Positions 1 through 5,524 of a stretch of 12,561 nt of DNA are shown here, piece after piece. Source of the stretch: Bacteroidales bacterium (GTDB lineage: Bacteria > Bacteroidota > Bacteroidia > Bacteroidales > B39-G9); assembly GCA_023145555.1 (NCBI GenBank), contig JAGLDO010000047.1, positions 1 to 12,561 of the forward strand. Direction: 5' to 3'. The first letter of the stretch is position 1. Every line of letters starts with the position of its first letter. A model generated the notes under the pieces. The model saw nothing but the letters and a program-made list of their open reading frames with translations, did not search any database and was not told the DNA's origin. A program made the position numbers and the translations under genes.

Positions 1-119
1 CGGCTATGATGACTTTTCAAAATAGACTCAAAGTTCTTAAAGTTAAAATTGAGCTTTAGCTAAATTCCTACACTCAACAATTTATTAACATTAATGACTT
101 TATAATTTTATCATTAAAT

Positions 120-716
120 CTATTTCCCTAGTTGTTGTTTAATAATTTTTGCAATATATTTTCCAAGAATATCAAACTCCAAATTAACAACTGTTCCTTC
201 TTTAAAATCGTGAAAATTTGTAAGCTCATAAGTAAAAGGAATAATAGCAACCTGAAACGATTTTTCTTTTGAATTTACAACTGTTAAGCTGACACCATTA
301 ACAGAAATTGAACCTTTCTCAACGGTTATATTTCCAATGCTCGGGTCATATTCAAAGGTATAATACCAACTACCTTGTGCTTCTTCAACTTTTGTGCACA
401 CCGCAGTTTGGTCAACATGCCCTTGCACAATATGTCCGTCCAATCTTCCGTCTGACTTCATGCTTCGCTCAACATTTACCTCATCACCAACTTTTAACAA
501 ACCTAAATTTGATTTTATCAAAGTCTCTTTCATTGCAGTAACCGTGTATGCTTTGTCGTCTCTTTTTACGACAGTTAAACAAACACCATTATGCGATATG
601 CTTTGGTCAATTTTTAATTCTTTAACAAACGAACACGATAAAGTAAAATGAAGATTTTCCTGCTCTTTTTCTATTGCAACAACCTTTGCTGTTTCTTCTA
701 CTATTCCTGAAAACAT
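120..716 (-). CDS. ribE: Riboflavin synthase, alpha subunit (lumazine-binding protein)
   Basis: This 198-aa protein starts MFSGIVEE, the hallmark N-terminus of riboflavin synthase. The enzyme dismutates two 6,7-dimethyl-8-ribityllumazine molecules into riboflavin and a pyrimidinedione, the last step of riboflavin synthesis, in the cytoplasm. Two tandem lumazine-binding barrels are visible. The first spans about residues 1-95 and contains SHNGVCLTV (41-49). The second starts around residue 98 after the linker GRLDGHIVQGHVD (90-102) and repeats the motif as SISVNGVSLTV (136-146). This internal duplication is diagnostic, and the length is normal for the family (about 200 aa). The ATG at 714-716 gives the canonical N-terminus and the stop is TAG at 120-122. 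A near-consensus -7 box lies 30 bp upstream. No other rib gene is visible, so it appears to be a single-gene unit here. The gene is also called ribC in some species. Confidence 0.96.
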   Translation of the reverse strand: MFSGIVEETAKVVAIEKEQENLHFTLSCSFVKELKIDQSISHNGVCLTVVKRDDKAYTVTAMKETLIKSNLGLLKVGDEVNVERSMKSDGRLDGHIVQGHVDQTAVCTKVEEAQGSWYYTFEYDPSIGNITVEKGSISVNGVSLTVVNSKEKSFQVAIIPFTYELTNFHDFKEGTVVNLEFDILGKYIAKIIKQQLGK

Positions 717-745
717 GTACTTTTTTTAGTTTAAATTTATTACTG

Positions 746-753
746 CGAAGTTA
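746..753 (-). promoter_or_regulatory. Candidate -7 promoter element for riboflavin synthase
   Basis: Read on the minus strand this is TAACTTCG followed by CAG. It differs at one base from the Bacteroidota -7 consensus TAnnTTTG and resembles TAACTTTGCAG in front of rlmN in this window. It would give a leader of roughly 20-25 nt. I see no convincing -33 TTG/TTTG at the expected distance, so this is a weak call. Confidence 0.35.
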
Positions 754-789
754 TAATTTTAAACTGTTTGAAAAAAATATTGTTATAAA

Positions 790-860
790 GATTTTCTTAA
801 TTTTGAAAATCAAACAGGTAAAACAATGTAATTTTCAAAATCTCAGAGATTTGGAAAATT
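790..860. repeat. Two adjacent hairpins in the ribE upstream region
   Basis: The first hairpin pairs GATTTTC (790-796) with GAAAATC (805-811) around an 8-nt loop. The second pairs AATTTTCAAAATCT (830-843) with AGATTTGGAAAATT (847-860): 14 bp with one mismatch and a CAG loop. The arms resemble each other, and a 16-bp part of the first hairpin recurs at 1187-1202. This suggests a degenerate dispersed element rather than a terminator, since no converging transcript ends here and GC is very low. Confidence 0.55.
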
Positions 861-994
861 TATTTTATGAAAAAATGACATCAAAACATGATATAAGTAT
901 CCCCTAAAAACAAAAATTATTATAAATATATTTCACACTCAAAATCAATAAAAAACACTAATATAACAACCTACACTTTTCGAAAACTTCTCTT

Positions 995-1090
995 AATTCC
1001 GCAAGGGAATTTAATTTACGTTCAAAATTAACAGACTACTCCATGCGGTTACCTTGTTTGTTATCAATACCCACGATTAAAATCGTGGGC
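995..1090. repeat. REP-like palindromic segment
   Basis: Two small palindromes lie within about 100 bp. AATTCC (995-1000) pairs with GGAATT (1006-1011) around GCAAG. CCCACGATT (1070-1078) pairs perfectly with AATCGTGGG (1081-1089) around AA. The second is much richer in G+C than its surroundings. Short palindromes of this style scattered between genes are typical of REP-like elements mobilised by REP-associated tyrosine (Y1) transposases. That link is inference from appearance; no transposase is present here. Confidence 0.5.
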
Positions 1091-1279
1091 TAATCATATT
1101 TTTTCCTTTTAGAAAATTGTTAATTAAAAAATAGATAATTAACTTGTTTTTAGTTGATTAATAATAGAATTCAAGTTTTTAGTGAAAATTTTGAAAATCA
1201 AATCGAGCATCATTGAAAATCTAAAGAAAACTTTGATTATTTATTCATTTTTTACATATTGCAATAAATTAAGAGCAAA

Positions 1280-2434
1280 ATGTTGTATAAAGCCGGGATT
1301 TTCTTTTTTATATCTATGCTGATAATGATATTTACAAATTCTGCAACGGCACAAAGCTATAACTCTATATATTTATCAGAAACAAAAATAAATCCTGCAG
1401 ACAGCAATAAGGTTTTTTTTAATTTTGATAATACAAATTTCATTAAAAACAATGAGTATTTTAACAAAATTGTTGAAGGATCTACATTAATTGGTTTATT
1501 TGCAAATCCAAAATTTACTTATTTCCTATGTAAGGATATAAAAATTGAAGGTGGTGCTCATCTTCTAAAATATTCAGGGCTTGATGAATTTTCTCAAATA
1601 ATACCAATCTTCACTTTTCAGTACCAACACAAAGATTTAAGTCTTTTGCTCGGAACAATTTACGGAACACAAAACCACAATTTACCCGATCCTGTTTTTT
1701 CGTATGAAAATTATTTTACAAATAATATCGAAAACGGAATGCAGGTTTTATTAAACAAAACTTATCTTAAATCAGACAATTGGCTTAGTTGGGAACAACT
1801 TATTTTCCCCTCCGACACTTTACAGGAAAAACTGACTTTTGGTTCGTCAAATATGTTTTTTTTGTCAGACACATCAAACAACGTAATAATAACAATTCCT
1901 TTGCAATTATTAATAAATCACACAGGTGGGCAATCAGTCAACATAAATTCAAATATTCAAACTTTAATTAACAGCGATTTTGGATTTAATATAAAATATA
2001 AAGTTTTATCTAAAAGCATAAAGTCAATTGAGTTAAACAACTATTTTATAACATTTTATAATAATTCACCAATAATTGATACTTATTTTGATAAAGGAAG
2101 CGCCACATATTCGCAATTAATAATTAACACCAACAATCTTATTTCTTCTGTTGGATATTGGCATGCAAAACATTTTGCGGCTCCTTTAGGCAACCCCATG
2201 TACCAATTAGTTTCACAAAAAAACATTTTAGACACAAAGCCTGAAAAACAACTCTTAACATCAAAAATTATTTACCAAACATCTCTATATAAAGGAATTG
2301 ATTTTGGTTTTAGAACAGAATTTTTTTACGATATAATTGCAGGGAGATTTGACTATGCTTTGGGCTTAAACATTATTGTAAAACAAAAATTCTTCTTGAA
2401 AAAAATTAAGACTTATAAACCTGCCGGCTATTAA
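1280..2434 (+). CDS. Exported protein of unknown function, possible outer-membrane beta-barrel
   Basis: This 384-aa protein is not one I recognise. The N-terminus (MLYKAGIFFFISMLIMIFTN, then SATAQSYN) is a clear type I signal peptide with cleavage likely near residue 24-25. There is no lipobox Cys. The mature part is rich in Asn, Ser and aromatic residues and shows alternating polar/hydrophobic stretches such as FTFQYQHKDLSLLLGTIYG and GIDFGFRTEFFYDIIAG. It has no hydrophobic helices long enough for inner-membrane segments, which suits a beta-barrel or beta-rich periplasmic protein. A conspicuous local motif is GYWHAKHFAAPLGN (about residue 293-306). The C-terminus ends in an aromatic residue, as many barrels do. 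No type IX sorting domain is seen. The start ATG directly begins the signal peptide. It is transcribed away from ribE, and the repeat leader begins 34 bp after its stop. The barrel idea is inference. Confidence 0.8.
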   Translation: MLYKAGIFFFISMLIMIFTNSATAQSYNSIYLSETKINPADSNKVFFNFDNTNFIKNNEYFNKIVEGSTLIGLFANPKFTYFLCKDIKIEGGAHLLKYSGLDEFSQIIPIFTFQYQHKDLSLLLGTIYGTQNHNLPDPVFSYENYFTNNIENGMQVLLNKTYLKSDNWLSWEQLIFPSDTLQEKLTFGSSNMFFLSDTSNNVIITIPLQLLINHTGGQSVNINSNIQTLINSDFGFNIKYKVLSKSIKSIELNNYFITFYNNSPIIDTYFDKGSATYSQLIINTNNLISSVGYWHAKHFAAPLGNPMYQLVSQKNILDTKPEKQLLTSKIIYQTSLYKGIDFGFRTEFFYDIIAGRFDYALGLNIIVKQKFFLKKIKTYKPAGY

Positions 2435-2539
2435 TTTGTAAGCAGCATTAGTTAAAAAAATATTTATGCTTATTTCAATACTTAAAACAACTTTTTAAAA
2501 AATCACAATCCCGATTTATATCTTTCTTGCTTTTTTTGC

Positions 2540-2547
2540 TAACTTTG
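2540..2547 (+). promoter_or_regulatory. TAACTTTG -7-type element in leader repeat copy 1
   Basis: The sequence matches the Bacteroidota -7 consensus TAnnTTTG exactly. Its conservation in both repeat copies supports function. No good -33 TTG sits at the usual 17-23 nt spacing (the nearest TTG is only 10 nt upstream), so activity is uncertain. Confidence 0.4.
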
Positions 2548-2556
2548 GGTTTAGCT

Positions 2557-2570
2557 ACTAAATATTTAGT
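2557..2570. promoter_or_regulatory. Perfect 14-bp palindrome, possible operator or 5' stem
   Basis: ACTAAATATTTAGT is fully self-complementary. It begins 9 bp after the -7-like box, about where the transcript would start. The equivalent place in copy 2 (3556-3573) also has a dyad, CTACTA...TAGTAG. Preservation of symmetry despite base differences suggests a protein-binding operator or an RNA stem. Confidence 0.4.
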
Positions 2571-2647
2571 GGGAATAAGACACACTAAGGGGTTTTATTT
2601 AGGTATTACCAATTATTTGAAAAAACAGTCAATTTCTAAAAAAAATG

Positions 2648-2678
2648 TTGTGGGATTTGAAATAATGTACTAACTTTG
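2648..2678 (+). promoter_or_regulatory. Promoter of the mazEF operon
   Basis: A -33-type TTG at 2648-2650 is followed after 20 nt by TAACTTTG at 2671-2678, an excellent fit to the Bacteroidota pattern. Transcription would start around 2683-2685. The ATG at 2694 would then have only about a 10-nt leader and the ATG at 2703 about 19 nt, which favours the second start for the antitoxin. Confidence 0.6.
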
Positions 2679-2702
2679 TAATTACATTTAAAAATGTATA
2701 TT

Positions 2703-2948
2703 ATGGAATTATCAGTAATAAAAATCGGGAATTCAAAAGGATTCAGACTTTCTAAAACATTGATTGAGAAATACAATATAAAGGATAAAATTGAATTAAT
2801 TCTTGAAAAAGGTTATATGATTTTAAAACCTATTTCCAAACCACGAAAAGATTGGGAACAGGCATTTAAAGAAATGAATAAAAATGGAGACGACCAACTT
2901 TTATTTAATGACGTTTTTGAAAATGAAAATTTAGAAGAATGGAATTAA
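2703..2948 (+). CDS. mazE: MazE-like antitoxin (AbrB-type DNA-binding domain)
   Basis: This is a small acidic antitoxin of 81 aa from this ATG, or 84 aa from the in-frame ATG at 2694. The N-terminal half, MELSVIKIGNSKGFRLSKTL, is the swapped-hairpin AbrB/MazE fold, which binds operator DNA as a dimer; the signature is VIKIGNSKG. The C-terminal half is acidic and flexible (DWEQAF..., GDDQLLFNDVFENENLEEW) and is the part that wraps MazF in this family. I prefer 2703 because it gives the usual MELS start and a less extreme leader. Its last 10 nt overlap mazF, indicating translational coupling, the classic antitoxin-first order. Autorepression by the MazE-MazF complex at the 2648-2678 promoter is expected from the family but not shown here. 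ChpR/PemI are alternative names. Confidence 0.88.
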   Translation: MELSVIKIGNSKGFRLSKTLIEKYNIKDKIELILEKGYMILKPISKPRKDWEQAFKEMNKNGDDQLLFNDVFENENLEEWN

Positions 2949-3262
2949 GTCAATATCAAATAGTTCTTGTTAATCTTGACCCAACAATTGGAAGCGAGAT
3001 TAAAAAAACCAGACCTTGTGTTATTATTTCACCAAATGAAATGAATAAATATCTTCAGACTATTGTTGTTGCTCCGATGACAACTAAGTCGAAAAAATAT
3101 CCAACAAGGATTGAAGTAAAACATGATAGAAAGATAGGTTGGATTGTAATTGACCAAATTAGGACAATTGACAAACAACGGATTATAAAAATTTTAGGAA
3201 GATTGTCAAAGCCTGAAGTTAAAGAAATAAAATCTATAATGAAAGAAACTTTTATTGACTGA
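2939..3262 (+). CDS. mazF: MazF/PemK-family endoribonuclease toxin
   Basis: This 107-aa protein belongs to the MazF/PemK family, ribosome-independent RNases that cut mRNA (and sometimes rRNA or tRNA) at short motifs and arrest growth until bound by antitoxin. Seen directly: Y6-QIVLVNLDPTIGSE (the first strands), TRPCVIIS with Arg25, and VVAPMTTK with Thr48. These two residues fall at the same positions as the catalytic Arg25/Thr48 of Bacillus subtilis MazF, so the enzyme looks active. The C-terminal segment (RTIDKQRIIKILGRLSKPEVKEIKSIMKE) matches the terminal helix and dimer region. Length is normal. The start overlaps the mazE stop by 10 nt. The cut-site specificity cannot be read from the sequence. 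Confidence 0.93.
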   Translation: MELSQYQIVLVNLDPTIGSEIKKTRPCVIISPNEMNKYLQTIVVAPMTTKSKKYPTRIEVKHDRKIGWIVIDQIRTIDKQRIIKILGRLSKPEVKEIKSIMKETFID

Positions 3263-3292
3263 TAGAAAAGAAAAAACAATGGGTAACACCTA

Positions 3293-3341
3293 AGAATATA
3301 AAAGTACTGTAGAGTAAAGTCTGCTAAAACTTTTATATTCT
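3293..3341 (+). repeat. 13-bp perfect inverted repeat downstream of mazF
   Basis: AGAATATAAAAGT (3293-3305) is the exact reverse complement of ACTTTTATATTCT (3329-3341), with a 23-nt loop. It starts 31 bp after the mazF stop. The stem is nearly all A/T and no T-run follows, so it is a poor terminator. It may be part of a larger folded structure with the next hairpin. Confidence 0.6.
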
Positions 3342-3350
3342 ATGTTGAGC

Positions 3351-3390
3351 AAAACCATAGGTAGCGGACAAACCACACCCTATGTGTTTT
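3351..3390 (+). terminator. Bulged hairpin with T-run, possible mazEF terminator
   Basis: AAAACCATAGG (3351-3361) pairs with CCTATG-T-GTTTT (3379-3390): 11 bp with one extrahelical T and a 17-nt loop. It is followed by TAATAATTTT. It could end the mazEF transcript. The bulged, long-stem form also resembles a folded recombination site, but I found no integron core sequences (RYYYAAC or GTTRRRY) at its ends. Confidence 0.4.
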
Positions 3391-3467
3391 TAATAATTTT
3401 GAAGAATAAGTATTTGTTAAATATAGAATTGAGCAGTCTGTTTTCTATTTTTTTATAAAGGATTTGG

Positions 3468-3598
3468 GCTAATTTCAATATTTAAAACGACTTTTCAAAA
3501 AATCACAATCCCAATTTATATCTTTTTCGCTTTTTTTTGTTAACTTTGGGTTTGACTACTAAATATATAGTAGATATAAGACACACTGGTGTTTTATT
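3468..3598 (+). repeat. Leader repeat, copy 2 (upstream of the NYN-LOTUS gene)
   Basis: This is the second copy of the roughly 130-bp direct repeat, ending 73 bp before the NYN gene. It has the same layout as copy 1: AT-rich block, TAACTTTG at 3541-3548, dyad CTACTA/TAGTAG at 3556-3573, then ATATAAGACACACT and GTTTTATT. Copies differ at roughly 15-18 positions, so the duplication is not recent or each copy has drifted after arriving separately. Confidence 0.85.
3541..3573 (+). promoter_or_regulatory. Putative promoter and dyad for the NYN-LOTUS gene
   Basis: TAACTTTG (3541-3548) fits the -7 consensus. The dyad CTACTA (3556-3561) / TAGTAG (3568-3573) lies at or just after the predicted start of transcription. 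The resulting leader of about 115 nt also includes a small hairpin, AATTCT-AATA-AGAATT (3613-3628). No clear -33 is seen. This is the only promoter candidate for the gene. Confidence 0.4.
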
Positions 3599-3671
3599 GA
3601 AAAGTTGTGCGCAATTCTAATAAGAATTATTATATCAACAATAAATAAAATTTGAACTAAAATTAAAACTA

Positions 3672-4427
3672 ATGAATATAAATTTAGCAGTATTAATTGA
3701 TGGCGATAATATACCATCCGCTTTTGTGAAAGAAATGATGGAAGAGATAGCTAAATATGGGAATCCAACTATTAAAAGAATTTATGGCGATTGGACAAAA
3801 CCCAATTTGTCTAAATGGAAAAATGTACTTTTAGAAAATGCTATTACTCCAATTCAACAATATGGGTATACAACAGGAAAGAATGCTACAGATTCTGCAA
3901 TGATAATTGATGCTATGGATGTTTTATATTCAGGAAAAGTGAATGGGTTTTGCATAGTATCAAGCGACAGTGATTTTACCAGGTTAGCAACTCGTTTAAG
4001 AGAGGCAGGTATGCAGGTAATTGGGATTGGAGAAAAAAAGACACCAAATCCATTTATTGTGGCGTGTGACAAATTTATATACATTGAAATTCTGAAAAAC
4101 AAAACAAAAGAAAAAGCTTCTGAGGATGAGAAGGAATTGGACAAGGAAACATTTGACAAAATTAGTTTGAAAGAAATTAAATTAATTGCAACTACAATTA
4201 CAGATTTATCTGATGATGAAGGATGGGCTTTTTTAGGAGATGTTGGAAGCTTATTGCAAAAAAAACGACCTAATTTTGATCCTAGAAACTATGGTTTTCA
4301 AAAGTTGACTCCATTGATTAAGTCAATCGGGAAATTTGAAATTGAGCAAAGAGAAAGCCAAAAAGGCAGATATAAATTGATTTATGTCAGAAATAAAGAA
4401 AAGCGTATAACACGCACTCATAAATAA
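3672..4427 (+). CDS. NYN-domain putative ribonuclease with C-terminal LOTUS/OST-HTH domain
   Basis: This 251-aa protein probably binds and cleaves RNA. Residues about 4-145 form a NYN (PIN-like, LabA/DUF88-type) domain. The metal-binding acidic set is visible: VLIDGDN with D10, D12 and N13; ATDSAMIID with D74 and D80; and SSDSDF with D99 and D101. After a charged linker (about 140-160, KNKTKEKASEDEKELDKE), residues about 165-243 match a LOTUS/OST-HTH winged helix with the pattern WAFLGDVGSLLQKKRPNFD..NYG...LTPLI, a module that binds RNA. This architecture is widespread in bacteria and of uncertain physiological role. The substrate is unknown. The start ATG is followed immediately by the first NYN strand. 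It follows the second leader repeat, suggesting regulation shared with mazEF. No partner gene follows on the same strand, so it is not an obvious toxin-antitoxin pair. Confidence 0.9.
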   Translation: MNINLAVLIDGDNIPSAFVKEMMEEIAKYGNPTIKRIYGDWTKPNLSKWKNVLLENAITPIQQYGYTTGKNATDSAMIIDAMDVLYSGKVNGFCIVSSDSDFTRLATRLREAGMQVIGIGEKKTPNPFIVACDKFIYIEILKNKTKEKASEDEKELDKETFDKISLKEIKLIATTITDLSDDEGWAFLGDVGSLLQKKRPNFDPRNYGFQKLTPLIKSIGKFEIEQRESQKGRYKLIYVRNKEKRITRTHK

Positions 4428-4574
4428 TTACCGAAAATGCAATGAAATTAAGGATTGTAGCCCGCAATTGGCAATGGGATTTAGAAAATATTTTATAGAA
4501 ATATATTTTTGGGCTTCTTTAATGAAAAAGATATTAGAGATAAAAAAAACAAATAAGCTTGAGTACTAATTTAG

Positions 4575-4617
4575 TGTAAAGCATGTGCCTTTAACTTTGT
4601 AAAGCATGTGCCTTAAC
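4575..4617. repeat. Two-copy tandem repeat, possible insertion-sequence end remnant
   Basis: TGTAAAGCATGTGCCTT occurs at 4575-4591 and again at 4598-4614, a 23-bp period; the flanks then read TTAAC and TAAC. Short repeated TG-starting motifs at an element end are a feature of IS21-family insertion sequences, so this may be a leftover end. No transposase gene or opposite end is visible in the window. The spacer creates another TAACTTTG (4592-4599) with no plus-strand gene after it. Confidence 0.7.
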
Positions 4618-4694
4618 AAACATTTGTCAGCATTATTTTTTCAAGCCTTTGAGCTGATTAAAACGTTGATTATTATCCGGACTTTTATAAAAAG

Positions 4695-5156
4695 TTATTC
4701 TTTATATATTCCTTCTTCATACTGTTTAATAAAACTCTCTAACACTCCAACGTTATTTAATATTATTACAACAATAATTTCTAAAAAAAATATATATAGA
4801 ATTATAAAAAATCCCAGTAAAAAAATTCCAAAGAATAATTCAATTAAAGCTAAACCAATAGATATTCCAAGAAGCCCTCCGGTAATAAATCTTTTAATGT
4901 TATTATTTTTAATTTTGCCAAGTTCATTTAAAGTAAAATTGAAAATTGCAGGTAATGGCAAAATTAATAAGATGGTTAGGATTAACCACCAATCAAATTT
5001 TTTAATAAATAAAAAAATAGTGGAAATAAAAATTCCTAATAATATTCCTGTACAGCGAACACAAAATCTCTTACCAAAAATTAAAAATGTTCTATTATAT
5101 TGACAAGGGGGATGATGCGAAAGCAACATCCCCCACCTTATATTTTTTTTCTGCAT
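4695..5156 (-). CDS. DUF2085-like membrane protein
   Basis: This 153-aa integral membrane protein has unknown function. The N-terminal region carries a conserved-looking set, H14-H15-P-P-C18, NRTF (21-24), then G28-K-R-F-C32-V-R-C35-T-G. This is the signature I associate with the DUF2085 family (His/Cys motif before the first membrane helix, C-x-R-C-T-G-I-x-x-G). Four hydrophobic segments follow at about 36-52, 55-74, 87-108 and 111-136, and the C-terminus is short and polar. The His/Cys motif could bind metal or do redox chemistry; that is inference. ATG at 5154-5156 is used; ATG at 5127-5129 (residue 10) is a possible later start that keeps the whole motif. It begins 3 bp after the stop of the 63-aa Cys-pair protein, so the two are almost certainly co-transcribed. 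Confidence 0.78.
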   Translation of the reverse strand: MQKKNIRWGMLLSHHPPCQYNRTFLIFGKRFCVRCTGILLGIFISTIFLFIKKFDWWLILTILLILPLPAIFNFTLNELGKIKNNNIKRFITGGLLGISIGLALIELFFGIFLLGFFIILYIFFLEIIVVIILNNVGVLESFIKQYEEGIYKE

Positions 5157-5159
5157 TTA

Positions 5160-5351
5160 TTATTTTTCCTTTTCTTCTGCCCTTGCAGTACCAAAATCAT
5201 CACCTTCACAAATTGGGCACTTTTCTTTTTGAACCCAGAAATAATATGGTAAATAAAAAATTCCGCAAAGGAAAATAAATACTAACCAATTAAATTTTTT
5301 TGTCGGGATTACGTTTCTGTTACAAAGATTACACCATTTAGGACTTGCCAT
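5160..5351 (-). CDS. Small zinc-ribbon-like protein with one membrane segment
   Basis: This 63-aa protein has the order CxxC (C7, C10), then one hydrophobic segment (about 20-40, FNWLVFIFLCGIFYLPYYFW), then CxxC (C45, C48), and a short acidic tail. Two knuckles separated by a membrane-inserting stretch is the layout of LITAF-like zinc domains, where both Cys pairs join at one zinc ion on the cytoplasmic face. That resemblance is by pattern only. It is the first gene of a two-gene unit; the DUF2085-like protein follows after 3 bp. The start ATG (5349-5351) is the only one that includes the first Cys pair. I do not recognise a specific function. Confidence 0.72.
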   Translation of the reverse strand: MASPKWCNLCNRNVIPTKKFNWLVFIFLCGIFYLPYYFWVQKEKCPICEGDDFGTARAEEKEK

Positions 5352-5452
5352 AATAATTTTATTTTTATTAAAAAATTGCCTACTCTATACAGTTTTCGGC
5401 TACTCTGAAAAGTTTATGTTGATTTTACACAACTTTTTTTTTGAAGATTAAC

Positions 5453-5481
5453 CAAATATACATTTTTTTTATTAAATCAAA
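5453..5481 (-). promoter_or_regulatory. Candidate promoter of the Cys-pair/DUF2085 operon
   Basis: On the minus strand, TTTG (5478-5481) is followed after 17 nt by TATATTTG (5453-5460), fitting the -33/-7 pattern at the short end of normal spacing. It lies between the terminator of the upstream peptidase gene and the operon, as expected for an independent unit. The predicted leader is about 95 nt. Confidence 0.45.
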
Positions 5482-5524
5482 AAAAAATTAATTTGTATAA
5501 CTGCAGTCTAAAAAATTCCACAAA

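Larger units (their letters stand above)
717..1279. other. 563-bp divergent intergenic region, no gene seen
   Basis: This stretch separates minus-strand riboflavin synthase from the plus-strand exported protein at 1280. All frames are broken by stops and no protein-like reading was found. It holds a pair of hairpins (790-860), a REP-like palindromic segment (995-1090), an AT-rich inverted repeat (GTTAATTA 1119-1126 with TAATTAAC 1136-1143), and a 16-bp direct repeat (AATTTTGAAAATCAAA at 799-814 and 1187-1202). A poor -7-like AAACTTTG at 1228-1235 is the only promoter candidate seen for the 1280 gene. Confidence 0.6.
2468..2599 (+). repeat. Leader repeat, copy 1 (upstream of mazEF)
   Basis: This is the first copy of a roughly 130-bp direct repeat whose second copy begins exactly 1000 bp downstream. 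Hand alignment gives about 85-88% identity with one 1-bp and one short indel. The most conserved stretches are AAAAAATCACAATCCC, TAACTTTGGG and ATAAGACACACT. It contains a -7-type TAACTTTG at 2540-2547 followed by a perfect 14-bp palindrome at 2557-2570. The repeat lies upstream of mazEF, which also has its own better promoter. Confidence 0.85.

Noticed and set aside
1..119. Partial gene at the left edge
   Set aside because: Plus-strand frames stop at bases 9, 25 and 59, leaving at most 19 residues, and none is recognisable. Nothing can be supported.
1020..1090. CRISPR repeat
   Set aside because: The palindrome occurs once only, with no regular spacer-repeat pattern and no cas genes.
3263..3467. 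Integron attC site
   Set aside because: The region folds into long bulged stems and sits between small accessory genes, but I could not find RYYYAAC and GTTRRRY core sites at matching ends, and no integrase is in the window.
4606..5103. 165-aa plus-strand open frame opposite the DUF2085-like gene
   Set aside because: It is the antisense of a gene with clear family motifs. Its composition (runs of Lys, Ile, Asn) is what the reverse of a hydrophobic AT-rich gene gives, and no domain is visible.
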